A stretch of DNA of 64,000 nucleotides. Source: Crocodylus rhombifer. Taxonomy: Eukaryota > Chordata > Crocodylia > Crocodylidae. Shown piece after piece: positions 1-10,981 of this stretch. Positions within the stretch are counted from its first letter, which is position 1; the number at the start of each line of letters is the position of its first letter. The notes below the pieces were generated by a model. The model was not told the DNA's origin and did no database searches. It saw only the letters and a program-made list of their open reading frames with translations. Where the stretch lies: contig JAVSML010001079.1 in assembly GCA_038503035.1 (NCBI GenBank), positions 62,001 through 126,000 of the forward strand, written 5' to 3'. A program made the translations under genes and the position numbers.

Positions 1-225
1 AGCTCTGGTGAACAACTATTCTCCCAGTTCCTGATGCACTCCCCCTATGTACTTAGAGGCTGCCACCAAGTCCCCCCTGAGCCTTCTCTTCTCCAGGCTG
101 AAGAGTCCCATGTCCCTCAGTCTCTCCTTGTACGGTTTGCTCTCTTGGCCTTTGATCATATGGGTGGCTTTCCTTTGGATTCTCTTGAACTTATCCATGT
201 CCCTCCTGCACGTTAGCTGGGCCTG
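1..225 (-). mobile_element. CR1 LINE, C-terminal ORF2 fragment
   Basis: The minus strand encodes, from about 216 down to 16, a peptide matching the end of the CR1 ORF2 protein: DMDKFKRIQRKATHMIKG, then YKERLRDMGLFSLEKRRL, then [13 protein letters not shown]. In avian and reptilian CR1 elements this block lies downstream of the reverse-transcriptase catalytic core. The similarity stops near 225 towards the element's 5' side, so this is a 5'-truncated copy. Its 3' end continues past the window edge. It carries no catalytic residues and is a dead fragment, not a host gene. Confidence 0.88.
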
Positions 226-603
226 CCCGCTTGCGTCCAATTGGCTAGGACCTGACTTCAAGGACCTACCTCTAAAATCCACTCATGACTCCTGGCCCTT
301 TTACATTAGGGCACTGGGCTCTCCGGTCCCTTAACACTGCACCCTTGTGGCATTGGGGTTGTTGAGGTTTCAGCCTTCAAAGGCTTTGCTCCTTGTTCTC
401 TAGCTAGGCCTCCCAGCCTAGGCCCACTAGGTAGGACCTGACATTGGGTCGCTAGTTCCTCACTACACTCTGGGCTCTTTGCCCTATGACCTGTATAGTT
501 GTACCTGCTATGGCACAGGGTTCTCCAACCCTACAGCTGTGCCCCATGGATGCTAATGAGGTCTCCACCTCCCCTACAGCCTCAACCACAAACCACCCAA
601 GTA
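226..603. other. Unclassified sequence
   Basis: This lies between the CR1 fragment and the hAT element at 612. It has repeated AGGACCTGAC motifs near 247 and 434, which hints at an old duplicated repeat, but I recognise no family and no coding signal. Confidence 0.4.
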
Positions 604-611
604 AAATAGAA

Positions 612-955
612 CAGTGTTTCTCAACCCATGGTATGCATACCCCTGGAGGTACATAAGACATGGGCAGGGGGTATGAGGGTGCTGCATTTTGATCTTTGCC
701 TGCTCTGGCCGGAAGCTCCAGCCACTGCCCCTCCCACCGTGTCCAGTGCACTGGGGCTTTCACTTCCCAGTGTCAGTGTGCTGGGGGATAGGGAGAGAGG
801 CCCTGTGCAGGCTGCTTTACCCCAGGCCACAGTGGAAAAAGTGGGACTCAGCTTGTGGTGGTGAAACTGGAAGTGCCATGGTGGGACTTCTGGTTTCGCT
901 TTTGCCACGTCAATTGGCAGGCAGTATGTAAAGTACCAAAGGTTGAGAACCACTG
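612..955. mobile_element. Short non-autonomous hAT transposon with perfect TSD
   Basis: The terminal inverted repeats are CAGTGTTTCTCAACC at 612-626 and GGTTGAGAACCACTG at 941-955, differing at one of 15 positions. The 8-bp direct repeats AAATAGAA at 604-611 and 956-963 are identical. A CAGTGGTTCTCAACC-type end with an 8-bp duplication is characteristic of hAT (Charlie-like) elements. At 344 bp it is far too short for a transposase, so it would have been mobilised in trans. The flanking repeats are perfect, so the boundaries are certain. Confidence 0.93.
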
Positions 956-963
956 AAATAGAA

Positions 964-1516
964 CATAAACAGAATAAAAATAAATATAAAGAAGGCAATC
1001 TGCCTGCTTATTGCTCCAGGGCCTCTGCCTCTCTGCGTAGAGTTGCTGTAGCTTCTCTGGAAGTTCTCAGGAGTCCACTCCATCAGCTGACCAGGCTGCA
1101 GGGCTCAGCTTTTAACTCCTGCTCTGCTGGCAGGCTGTGCCCTAAAGGTTTTGGTTTCTAGTAACAGGGCTAGGGTTTCCTGTTACAAGCACGTCTATAA
1201 ACAACCTAGGAGGCTTGGCACAGAAGAACTGTTGACCGGCCTGCAGACCTAGGACCCTAGCCGGTGCTAAATGAAGGTGATGCTCCCAGGAGCCAATCAG
1301 AAGTCTTGCTACTCCTAAGCTGGGGCAGAGTTCATTAACTGGGACTTGCTGCAGATGTGGCTGCTGTGGTACTTGGATCAGACTGTCCTGCCTGCTGAGG
1401 GTCCCTGACAGCACTTGGCCCAGACTGGTACGCCTGATTAGCATCCCTGATTCATAGTTAGTTCCTTGTGTCTTCAGGATGTTCTCTCTCATCTTAAATT
1501 ATACATAAATCCATAG
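964..1516. other. Unclassified sequence
   Basis: No family recognised. TAACAGGG near 1162 and CCTGTTACA near 1179 form a small dyad that resembles LTR termini, but no second end was found. Confidence 0.35.
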
Positions 1517-1524
1517 TCCTAGGT

Positions 1525-1748
1525 CAGGGGTTGGCAACATTTTTGGGCAGAGTGCCCAAAACACCCCAAACTTGATTTGTAAGATGCTGGTGTGCTGGGG
1601 CAGACAGCAGGGGAGCCACAAGGGGCTTGATTCTTGTGGCAGCACCATCCTAGGTCCTTCCCCACCATCTGTCTGGAGGTGCGTGTGCCAAGCAAATTGC
1701 ATTTGCAGTCGATGCTCTGGCATGTGTGCTGGGGGTTGCCAACCCTTG
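1525..1748. mobile_element. Short non-autonomous hAT transposon
   Basis: The left end CAGGGGTTGGCAAC at 1525 pairs with the right end GTTGCCAACCCTTG ending at 1748. Flanking octamers TCCTAGGT (1517-1524) and TCCTCAGT (1749-1756) agree at 6 of 8 positions, as expected for an aged hAT duplication. CAGGGGTNGGCAA is the usual end of Charlie-like hAT families. It is 224 bp long with no coding capacity. Confidence 0.85.
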
Positions 1749-1756
1749 TCCTCAGT

Positions 1757-4285
1757 AGTTCTCAAAGAGGACTGTCCATACCCACACACTAAACAAAACA
1801 GCCTGTGCTTTGCATTTGAAATTTGCCAATCAGTAAGTCATTTTCCTTTTAAATGGTTGCATCTGCTGCTCAGCTTTTAAGAGCCAAAATCTCCATGTGC
1901 TCATACAATGTAACCCCATTAACTTTAATGGAGTTGCCTAAGTTTTCCATTATGGCAGAGCTTGGCCATATTTATATACATCTCTCATGCATGCACACAC
2001 TAAAAGGATCAAGTTGAGCATGCAAAAATTAAGAAACACCAGAATTAAGGTTGTCTATGAGGCCTCAGTTCAAGGACTTTATGCCCATGTGTTATGACAG
2101 TCTTCAATTGTGTGATCACATACAGTTTTTTTCACCACAGGACCCCTGCCTCAATCAGTGCACAGAATAGATAGGACTTGCTGAACTAGTGGTTATTGTG
2201 TTATTTATTAACATTATTTTAGTGCCTAGGATTCTCCATTTTGGAGCAGGATCTGACGTTTCTTGAGGCTGTACAAGCACAAGACAATAAGGCTGTTCCT
2301 GCCTAAAACAGCTTAGAAAATATGGGCATGGACAGATGGCAGAGCACAAGGAGATGCTGTTGATCAGCACGATATTGGTGGTTTCAGTGAAATGACTTTG
2401 TAGATATTTAAGGGATGCTGCTCACAAGACCAAGGGTTAGAATGGGAGAAGGTCTGGAGGTGTTGATTTGTAAATATAAAATGTGGTCCATGACAGCTGA
2501 TCTCACCAGTCAGTCAGGCAGGAATCAACTTCTTAATACCAAATAAAAGAAAAGTAGGTTCCTCATCCAATCTCAGGTATGTTTATAGTGGTGACTTACT
2601 ACACCAGGCAGTGTCATGATGATGCCTGTTCAGGAGGCAACATGCATGGAGTAGCATAGTGTGTTCCAGCTAGGCACTAATTAGCAGTCAGTCATTAGTA
2701 TAAACAAGCCTTCACTGTCCCTTACCATCTACTTCCTTGTAGTCTCTTTGCCCAGCCAGCCCAAGTAGCAATCCTGAGCTGACACATGCCCAGGGCAGAC
2801 CGAACCACCCTCCACAGTCCATGAAAGTACAGAAAGTACAGGAAAAACACATTTCTTGAACCCATCTCTCTCTCCACAGTAGATGAACCGTTTATGGGGC
2901 AAATCCAACTTCACCATTGCCATGGCTCCTCACAGTCAGATCAGAACTAGTAGCTGGGAGGGATCAAGGATGGCTCTCCGGGCCATGTATAAATGGATTT
3001 CATAGAAACTTACAAGTTGGTCAGATAGGACAAATTTGGATAGATTTGGACAAAAACTTCCAGAGTTGTTCACTGTGTGTGATTAATAGATAGTGTACAG
3101 GCAGTGGTAGATGTTCTCAAATGTTCTCAGTTCCTCTTTCCCATTGGAAATGGGAACATCTAAATGCTAGAGCAAACCAGGAGCCAGAGGCTTACGTAAG
3201 TGAATTCAACAAGTTTAGATTCTTTTTTATAAGGTGAGTGACAGCTATACACTATTACAGCTGGCTTCAAACTTCTTTTTTGCCTTTTGGAGGGAATGAC
3301 CACTCCTCTTTTTATAGCAGCTCCAGCATCACCAGAAGGTGTGGGGGAAGGTAGAGCATCAAGAAGGATAGAGCTGATATTCAAAAACTCACCTGTCAAA
3401 TTCTTATGGCAGTTAACAGTGAGGAAATTCAAGCTGCAGAGGAAGCAGGACATAAATTCCATCATTCCTGTTATGACAATCCCACTGCAGAGGTGTCTTG
3501 TGAGCTTTAATACCAGTGCTCTGCATTTCCAATGCCAGGAATGAAGTATTCCTTGAGAAAGATGCCCCTTATTTCCCTCTCAGCCGTGTAGATTCCCCCT
3601 ACATTTGGAGCCTTTTCTTGAAGCCCAGCACCATGGCACAATTTCAGATTAACTTTGGAGGAGATAAAAAAAGGTGGTGCAGGATAATGTAATTTAGACA
3701 TTGCAGGGATGGAAAAGAGAAGCTGTAGTAAGGAATGCACCAGATACACCTTTATGTAAAGGGAAACAAAACGGGGAAGAGTGATTGCTTTGTCTTAAGG
3801 CTTCCAATGCCCTCAGGAGTACTTAAATATTAAGTGTGATGTAAGACATAATTTACAGAAATAGATCAGCCCCGGGGCCAAGCCAACTCACATTAGTACT
3901 TTTCTGCTTTTTACTAATCCTTTGAGAGCAAGGGAGACCTCTAAGAATTTCTTTCCCAGCATGCATTTCTGCAGCTGAAGCTTCAAATATGTCAGAGCAA
4001 GACAGCAGCAGCAGCTCTAAAATGGCCAGCTTGTAATCTGTCACATCACTTTCTGAGCTGGCTAGTGTCCATATGTTTTCAATCTGGACTTTGACATTTG
4101 TGCAAATAAGGAGGAAAAGTTAAATGAAAGAAAAGGTATTATGAGTTTTGTGTTGTTTCCCTAGTAGTTTGGCTTTGGTACACATTTCTGAGTAGACGCT
4201 CAGAGAAAGAAAGAACAGTCAAATCTGAGTGGTTTTGCTTCATGAAATATCATTCTAATGCTGATCGCTACATAAACCCCAGGAG
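1757..4285. other. Mostly unclassified, with traces of old repeats
   Basis: A decayed palindromic amniote repeat is suggested near 1905-1945 (CCATTAACTTTAATGG core). A decayed MIR/L2-like segment lies near 2215-2310 (GTGCCTAGGA, then GCTGTACAAGCACAAGACAA). I see nothing recognisable in the rest: no exon with splice signals plus a conserved frame, and no structural RNA. Confidence 0.4.
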
Positions 4286-4287
4286 AT

Positions 4288-4445
4288 TGTATAATACTTT
4301 GCATTTCCATCTTACCTTGCAGCCTGAGGATCTCCTATGGCTTTGCACATGATTTAAGCCTATGATATAAACAAGATCTATCCCAGTTGCATGGATGGGG
4401 AAAATTAAGATAGAGAAGCTGACTCGCTTTTGCCTAACACCTTGT
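4288..4445 (+). repeat. Decayed MIR/L2-like repeat
   Basis: Ordered landmarks recall the common amniote MIR/L2-type consensus: TTTGCATTTCCATCTT, TGAGGATCTC, then TGGATGGGGAAAATTAAGATAGAG and a degenerate GACTTGCCT-like tail. The divergence is high, which fits an ancient insertion. The family assignment is from memory of these landmarks and needs a repeat-library search. Confidence 0.5.
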
Positions 4446-4620
4446 TTTTTTCAATTATTGTAGTGAAGAGTGAGTGAACTGTCTACCAGTCTGATTTGGT
4501 TATTTACATGCATTTTACATTGATGTAAGTTACTGAACAGGTGAAGAACAAAAGTGAATCAGTCCCAGAGAGCTGGCTAGCTGGGTGCATTAGAAAAATA
4601 TCATTAGGTGCTTCTCTACG

Positions 4621-5463
4621 TGTGGCAAAGTGCTTTTGGTGCCTGCCACTTTAAGGGCTGAGAGTAGGTAGCAAGGCAGCCGGCAGATGTGGGCCCCTGA
4701 TGAGGTGGTGACACAACTATAGGAGGTCACTGCAATAGGAGGAGTGGGCTGAGCAGCTTCCATTTTAGCTCAGGCCCTTAGGAGAGCCAGCAATTTACTG
4801 GCTGCAGCCATGGAGAGAACACCGCCTGGCTGGAGCTGCGGTTCATAACAACTTGGAGGTAAGGACAGGAGCTGTGGGGATTGCAGGAGGCTCCTGGTCT
4901 TGGGGCATGACTGAAAACTATATCCTGATGGGGTAGAATGGTCTGGTGGGTCTGACTGTGGTGGGGTGGTCCCCAGGAACTGCCAGGCTACTTGCCAGGC
5001 TGAGGCCAGGACCAGGATGGTCAAGAGGGCTAGAGTGCCCACCATGAGGGATGCCCAGAGACAGGGGACCTGGGGTCCTAACTGGCCTAGAGGTGGGCCA
5101 GGGCCTGTGTGGCCAAAGGTCCCAGAGGAGAGCCACACCCAAGATGGAAAGAGGACTAGGGAGCTGACAGTCCTGCGTGATGGTGGGGATTGAGTCCACC
5201 TGATTAGGAGGGATCTAGCTGGGGTCCAAACACCATGCTTTGAGGTCCAGTGTGGGACTGAAGCCACATAGTGGATGCCATCTGCGAGGCATGGGGCACG
5301 GTGTAGGGATGGTATGGAGCTGTGTATAATGCCCTTGGCATCTGGGCATAAAATGGGCAGCCTCCCGCATTTTATACCAATTATTTATTCAACAAGTCAT
5401 GGCATGAGAGACATGTGGGCAGGCTGATGCTGAGACCTGGCCCTGAACTGGCCCCATATTACA
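4621..5463 (+). mobile_element. LTR-like element, copy A
   Basis: It begins TGTGGCAAAGTGC and ends CATATTACA, giving LTR-style TG...CA ends. A second copy at 8427-9548 in the same orientation shares the start (CTGCCACTTTAAGGGCTGAG), an internal CTTGGAGGTAAGG block, CATGACTGAAAACT/CATGACCTAAAACT, and the tail GGGCAGCCTCC...CAAGT. No retroviral genes or partner LTR flank it, so it fits a solo LTR. No clear target duplication was found, so the class remains an inference. Copy A lacks the TATA box seen in copy B. Confidence 0.55.
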
Positions 5464-5482
5464 ATTTTAGGGCCTAGCAGCT

Positions 5483-5585
5483 GAGGTCCCAAAGCCAGTT
5501 GGTATAATTTGGCATAGGTCCATTGACTTCAGTGCAGACACACTAATTACTGCCAGCTAAGAATCTGACTCTTGAATTTTGGATG
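5483..5585. repeat. Ancient palindromic amniote MITE
   Basis: The sequence reads like the widespread fold-back repeat with a CCATTGACTTCA centre flanked by inverted CAGTTGGTATAATTTGGC and TAATTACTGCCAGCTAAGA arms. Similar decayed copies occur near 26165 and 34815. Family identity is recalled, not searched. Confidence 0.5.
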
Positions 5586-6523
5586 TGATCAGTACTCCCC
5601 ACTCCAGCTGAAGTCAATGGATTGGCTCTTTTGAGAAAGAAATCTTAGAGACAGCTCAGAACACTGTCTTCCCTGGGAATCCTTGGGCTGCCCAAAAATG
5701 CAAATCGTCAAAGTAAGCTTCCCCACTCAGAGTAGAGGCCTGGTGGTTACTGGATTGTGCTGCTATACTCTTCTAGATCATTGCTTTTCCTACCTACTGA
5801 CAGTAGGGTGCAACCTACAGGAGCCCTTTCATTACTTTAGCATATATTGGCCCTACACTGTGATAAGTGTAGGAGTGAGTCCAATGATACATTTAGATGC
5901 AGCTCTGAAAATTGGGTCCTACTTCTCTCCCATTAGAGCACCCCAAAACTGAGTAACCCAAACTTGACTGAAAATGTTGGTGCATATAAACTAGATTGTC
6001 CATCTTGTGTTCAACAGCTAGATAAAGTAGCCCCTGCCAGACTAACTTACTAACTCTATTTTATCTATTTACTGGGGCAATAATGGAATGTAATATAGTA
6101 CTACTTAATGCATCTCTTACAAGGAGGTTGCCTTTCCTCCTTGATCTGTCTTTCTTTCTGTTGTTGTCCATGGTCATGATAGTGAAGAGAGTAAGGCAAT
6201 ACTCACTGAATAAGTTCTAATTGCCTTGCTGCCCTGGAGGTTTGAGGTGGGTTCTGAGAGAGTTAAGTGGAGATTGTTTGTCTTAGTATAATCCTGCTGA
6301 TGTATGAAAAAATGGTAATTTCCAGCCTTTCACCTTCAGTGATGCTAGCAGAGCTGACCTGGGATGCTGGCTCAAATGTAGTTAACGAGACAGTTTGTAT
6401 CATGAAGTTGGAGGAGTCAATACCAATGAATATTTAATTGGTAGAATTTTACACTGCCACCACCAAACTTTAGTCCTAATTACAGCCATTAATAAAGTCC
6501 TGCCAACACCTGACTAATGAGGA
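5586..6523. other. Unclassified sequence
   Basis: No coding or RNA signal and no recognised repeat, apart from a short fragment near 5600-5630 resembling the same CAGCTGAAGTCAATGG palindromic repeat. Confidence 0.35.
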
Positions 6524-6753
6524 TTAGACACTAGGGCTGTGCGAAACAGCACTGTTTCATTTTGACTTCCATTTTGACATTTCAAAGGGACAATGTTTCA
6601 TTTTGCTATTTCAAAGCACTTTTCTGTTCCATTTCATCAAAACTGTTTCACTGTTTTGACGCTATTTCGATGTATTTCAATGTTTTGCCCATAGGTTATA
6701 ACAGGGAATCACAAAAATGCCTATACATTTGTCATTTATTTCCTGATTCAAAT

Positions 6754-7047
6754 GAAAACAGTAGGTATGGTAGCCCTGGGTGAGGCCACAAAGAATGTCA
6801 AATTTCAAGGATATAGGTGCAGGGAATTCTGGGAAACTGCACCTCAAGATGCTGACAAGCAAATCTCACGACGTATGTGAGTGTTAAGGCAGAGTGATGT
6901 GAAAACAGCAGGCATAGTAGCCCCTGCTGAGGCCATGAAGCCTGCCAAGTTTCAAGGATATAGGTGCAGGAGTTTCTGGGAAAATTCACTTTGTCACAGA
7001 GCAGGGTCCCTAGAGATGGCCATGATACCCCTAGGGCCCTGTGACTT
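6754..7047. repeat. 147-bp tandem duplication inside hAT-like element
   Basis: GAAAACAGTAGGTATGGTAG at 6754 recurs as GAAAACAGCAGGCATAGTAG at 6901. Both are followed by TTTCAAGGATATAGGTGCAG. The offset is 147 bp. Similarity is clear for about the first 90 bp of each unit. Confidence 0.75.
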
Positions 7048-7660
7048 TGCCAGCTCCACCCTGCGGGTGCCTTCTCTTCTTACCTGCTGCCATGTCTTGT
7101 TGGAAAAGACAATAGATAGGGAGGCTGCCCTTGAGCTTCATCTCAGTCACAGTCCTAATGGACCCCACTTTACCTCAGCCTCCTCTGAAGTACCTTTTGG
7201 GGAAGGAGACCTGGCTCTAGGAGAAACTTGAGGGATGTGGAGCACAAACTGAGATTATTTTCCCTCCTTCCCTAGAATTTGCTATGGCACTTAGATCCAG
7301 CTCCAGCTCTTCCTCTGGCACTGGAAGGCTCAGGCTGGGAAGTAAAATGGGGGTGGAGGAGACTGTCATGGTGGTGCTGCTTGTTGTCATGGTGGTGGTG
7401 GTGGTGGGGTTATAGCTGGTGCTACTGGAAGGAATGCAGACTCAGGCAGTGGCACTGCTTCCCTCTCCTTGCTGCTAGTAGAACCAAAAGCCTCATACCT
7501 GCTAGTTGTAAGAAAGAGACCATGTCTCAGTTTGGGAGTGGGGGGACTTATAGCTCTCCCTCTACCCCCTCTCCCACCCCTCCATGAAGGCTTGCCAGCT
7601 GCCTTTCCAGCACATTTTATAGTGTGTTTGGTGTGCTAGAAAATCTGTGTGCTCTTCTGT

Positions 7661-7775
7661 AACATAATATGTATTTATGTAATATATGTAGATAATTGTA
7701 TGTATATATTTATGTAATGTATGTATTTATTTATGTAATAAATAAAATATATTTATGTATGTATGTGTTCCTGTA
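7661..7775. repeat. AT-rich TATG/TTTATGTA microsatellite
   Basis: Imperfect iterations of TATTTATGTAATGTATG. Low complexity and not coding. Confidence 0.85.
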
Positions 7776-8426
7776 TAAATTGTATATTATAATTTGCAAT
7801 ATATGTTGTGCTTTCCTGCACAGTGAATGGAATGCAACTATGAGAGAAAGCACAGATTTAGTTTTTGGGAGAAAAGAATCAAAATAGACTAACAAAAACA
7901 AAAAGAGAAGTTTTTCAACAGGTGTAACAAGGGGCATTCTCAAGGCCAGGGGGAGGAATAAATTGAAAGGAATGTATATAATTATAAAGGGTATTAGGAA
8001 AGCAAAAGGTACTGGATTCCACTTGCTAGGAACAGGCTAGAAAGTAGAAAGTGATAGCCTTTCTGATGCTGCTGAGCTTCTGGAAGATACAGCCCAGTAA
8101 GCTGACCCCAAGGTTCAAACAATGCTTTTTATGCTGTTTTTCTGTTCCTCCCACAGAGCACTGGGATTGGAAGGGACTTCAGGGAAGGATCAGAGTCACT
8201 GGCCAGCTACACAGTCAATATCAGAGCATTCATTCCCCACTCCTCTTCCTTAGTTTCTGTTTAACCGCAAGCAAGCCTGGCTTCAAAACTCAAAATGTGT
8301 TGAAACATTTGAAATGTTTTGATTGCCCTCATTTTGTTTTGAAACTGTTTCAAAGCCTTTCATTTTGTTTCAATTTTGCTGTTCTGAGCTTGAAACACAT
8401 CAAAACAGCCTTAAAATGAAACACTC

Positions 8427-9548
8427 TGTGGCAGGGCACTGTTGGTACCTGCCACTTTAAGGGCTGAGCCAAGCAGCCAGCAGGTGCTTGCTTGTGGCAG
8501 CCATTTTAGATCTCTGGCCACCTATATAAACAGAGCAGTTCGCTGTTGGCAGGGCAGGAAGAAACATTGTCTGATTGCAAGTCTGTATGAAATATCTTGG
8601 AGGTAAGGGCGGGAGGTTCCTAGTCCTGGCCATGACCTAAAACTGCACCCTGCTGGGAGTGGGTGGTTTGGTGGACTTCCAGAGGTGCGGGAGCCCCCAG
8701 GAAATACCAGGCCAGTTACCACCCCAGTGAAAGGCGGGTCAGGGCACCTTAACCCCTAGTCCCCACATCACTGTGGGTACAAGGGAGCCAGGCATGGCTA
8801 TAGCCACCTGAGCCCAGGGAGGGTGTAAGACCCAGAAGGGGCCAGGCATAGCTACAGCAACCTCAGTCCCACTGGGGAGGGATGTGTCCTGTAGCCCCAG
8901 GGAGGGTGTGAAGATGAGGAGCCCCAGTGAGGGGGCAGGTGTGGAGCTCCTGTGAGGGGGAAACCAGAGGGCTGGGAGCCCAGTGTGTGTGTGTGTATAG
9001 AGTTGCCTGGTGAGGGGCATGGGATGTTGGGCAGAATTAGCCCAGGGTTCAACACAAGGTGGGACCACTCAGAGTAGGGGAACTCGTGGGAACTGAAGGG
9101 ACTGTGTGGTGAGGCCAGCAACTGAGTAGTGAAGCCTGATGGCCCAGGGGGATCACTCAAGGAGCAGCAGGGTGGTGGAGTGTGGCCCAGTAATCGGCAG
9201 TATGCCAGAGGCCTTGGTGAGAGAGGGGCAAAGTGGAAGAGGCCTCCTGTGAGAAGGAAAGTGGTATGAGTGTGCGTGGACTCCAACTTTGGACTAAGTT
9301 TGCTCTGGTCTCAGGCTGGGAGTAATTATGTCACCTGGATACCATCTGAAAGGCATGGGCTGCAGTGTAGGGGAATAACGGAGCTGCAGATAGCACCCCC
9401 TTGCATCGGGGCAAGAATGGGCAGCCTCCTGCCTTAGTAAGATCCAATTAAGAAACAACAAGTTATGGCAGGTGAGGAGGCAGGTGGCTGGCCCAGAACA
9501 GGTGGGTGGGCCAATGGCAGACTGGCCTTGAGAGTGCCCCCTGTTACA
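8427..9548 (+). mobile_element. LTR-like element, copy B, with TATA box
   Basis: It begins TGTGGCAGGG and ends CCCTGTTACA; the reverse complement of the end is TGTAACAGGG, an 8-of-10 match typical of short LTR termini. A TATA box (CTATATAAACAG) lies at about 8523, and the shared GGAGGTAAGG block follows near 8600. Homology to copy A covers both ends, while the middle (8750-9290) is longer and repetitive. It interrupts the right side of the hAT-like element at 6532, so it is younger than that host. No coding region is present; it is read as a solo LTR with class undetermined. Confidence 0.58.
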
Positions 9549-9581
9549 CCTGTTGAAATTTTGCACAGCCCTACTAGGCAC

Positions 9582-10390
9582 CATTTTGATTTAATCTAGG
9601 CCCTTTGTTTTCTTGATTGTGCAATGCATGTGGCAGGTGCCAGATTGCTGATTCAGTGTAGGGTGATCCTCTAGAAGGAGGGTCCCAGTGAGATTAACAG
9701 AGGACCATGGGAACTGCCTTAAACGGGACATATTTGGAGAAAATGTTGAAAATGGCACCACTTGGTGTTGAAATGAGTGCTTGCCTTTTGTGGAATTAGA
9801 TTTTTTTCATATCCCCTCAGGTTTTCAGAGGATGGCTGAAGGGTCCTCTTCTGCTGTAAGAAGTAATGGCTTTCATTGTGAACAGGAGTACAGAAGAAGT
9901 GTTTGAATACTCATTGTTAGATATAGCATATTGTCTTCTTCCATCAAACTCTGAGCTGCCAGGTGCATATACTCCTAAAATGAAAGGGTTGAGCAAATAT
10001 TATGCTTTACATAGGCAACATAGGTTACCCTTCTACCAAGCGGTAGTCACAGATGGCTTGCTTCCCTGGGATACACATCCCCATCTCAAAACAGACATTA
10101 GTACCTTATTCTGAAGAAGCATTTCTACAACAGGAATTTACTCCATGAGGTTAAGGCAGAAAACAAACTCTCATACTAGTAACAGCACCCCCAGAAGAAA
10201 ACAAAGCACAAAGATAACAACGTTACATTTCTTCAAGGATCAAATATCCTTTGATAAGGAAGACCTATTAACCAATAGTTTTAAGTAACAGTGTAATAAG
10301 TTTATAGCAGACTTTTACACTTAGCAAAAAATGCGTGCAAATGTATGACAGAACTGCCTGGCTGCTGCCACCAAAACACATCATCTGTAG
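9582..10390. other. Unclassified sequence
   Basis: An 82-codon frame at 9866-10114 has no recognisable domain and no flanking gene structure, so I do not call it. Nothing else recognised. Confidence 0.35.
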
Positions 10391-10973
10391 CAGGGCCATG
10401 CAATGCTTTGGTTACTGATTTGAATTGGTGGAGATTTGGCCCAATTCAGTGGCTGAATCTCTGAATCTGAATCAAATCAGGAGATCCTTTAATCTTTCTG
10501 AATTGAATTGGAACCCTCCAAATTGATTCGGAAAGATTTCATGATTCGGACATACTCGGCTTTAAATGTTTTTTCTACATACCCCAGGATAGCGAGCAGC
10601 TCATGAATGCTGAGATGCTGGGACAGATGAAGCATCCTGTGGGAGCACACAGGGAGGTCCCCAGTACACTCAGCAGTGGATGTGGAAGTGGACCAGAAGC
10701 ACTTCCAGTCCACTTCCAGGTCCACCGGGGAGCACATGGGGGGACCCCTCCCCCATCCCCTGGCTCGGTGACTGGTGCCTCCTGTGTTGTACTTCCAGTC
10801 CACTTCTGGATTTGCCACTGAGCGTGCGGGCCTCTCCCCCCNNNNNNNNNNCCCCCCCAGAAACTGTGTGCTCCCCTCTTACACACTTCCTCTCCCTCCC
10901 TCATTGCACACACATACTTTGTGCTTCCTTCACCGCGTGCGCACGCACACACATGCACTGTGCTTCCCTCTGG
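10391..10973. mobile_element. Left part of a GATTC-type hAT-like element, interrupted by a gap
   Basis: The start at 10391 (CAGGGCCATGCAATGCTTTG) is a decayed TAGGGCTATGCAAAGCTT end. It is followed by the GATTTG/GAATC array (10415-10550) and by CGGCTTTAAATGTTTTTTCT, all matching the element at 54036-54803. The GAAGTGGACCAGAAGCACTT hairpin core (10683-10723) is shared too. No right terminus is visible: the sequence enters a C-run, ten Ns, another C-run, then CA/CT-rich sequence. The copy is incomplete or misassembled at the gap. Confidence 0.7.
10842..10851. other. Assembly gap (10 Ns) inside a C-run
   Basis: Ten N characters flanked by CCCCCCC on both sides. The round number suggests a placeholder, so the real length is unknown. 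Confidence 0.97.
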
Positions 10974-10981
10974 TTCTGAAC

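Larger units (their letters stand above)
6532..9573. mobile_element. 3-kb hAT-like element with TTTCA-rich subterminal arrays
   Basis: The left end TAGGGCTGTGCGAAAC at 6532 is inverted at the right end as TTTTGCACAGCCCTA ending at 9573. Flanks TTAGACAC (6524-6531) and CTAGGCAC (9574-9581) match at 6 of 8 positions. Inside each end lies a dense array of TTTCA/TTTTGA words (6550-6680 and 8290-8425). Other contents are a two-copy 147-bp tandem repeat (6754-7047), an ATGT-rich microsatellite (7661-7775) and an LTR-like insertion (8427-9548). No transposase frame is visible, so it is non-autonomous. The 8-bp TSD and internal-array design fit hAT. Confidence 0.72.

Noticed and set aside
9866..10114. 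82-codon frame as a possible exon
   Set aside because: No splice acceptor/donor pair consistent with phase and no recognised domain.
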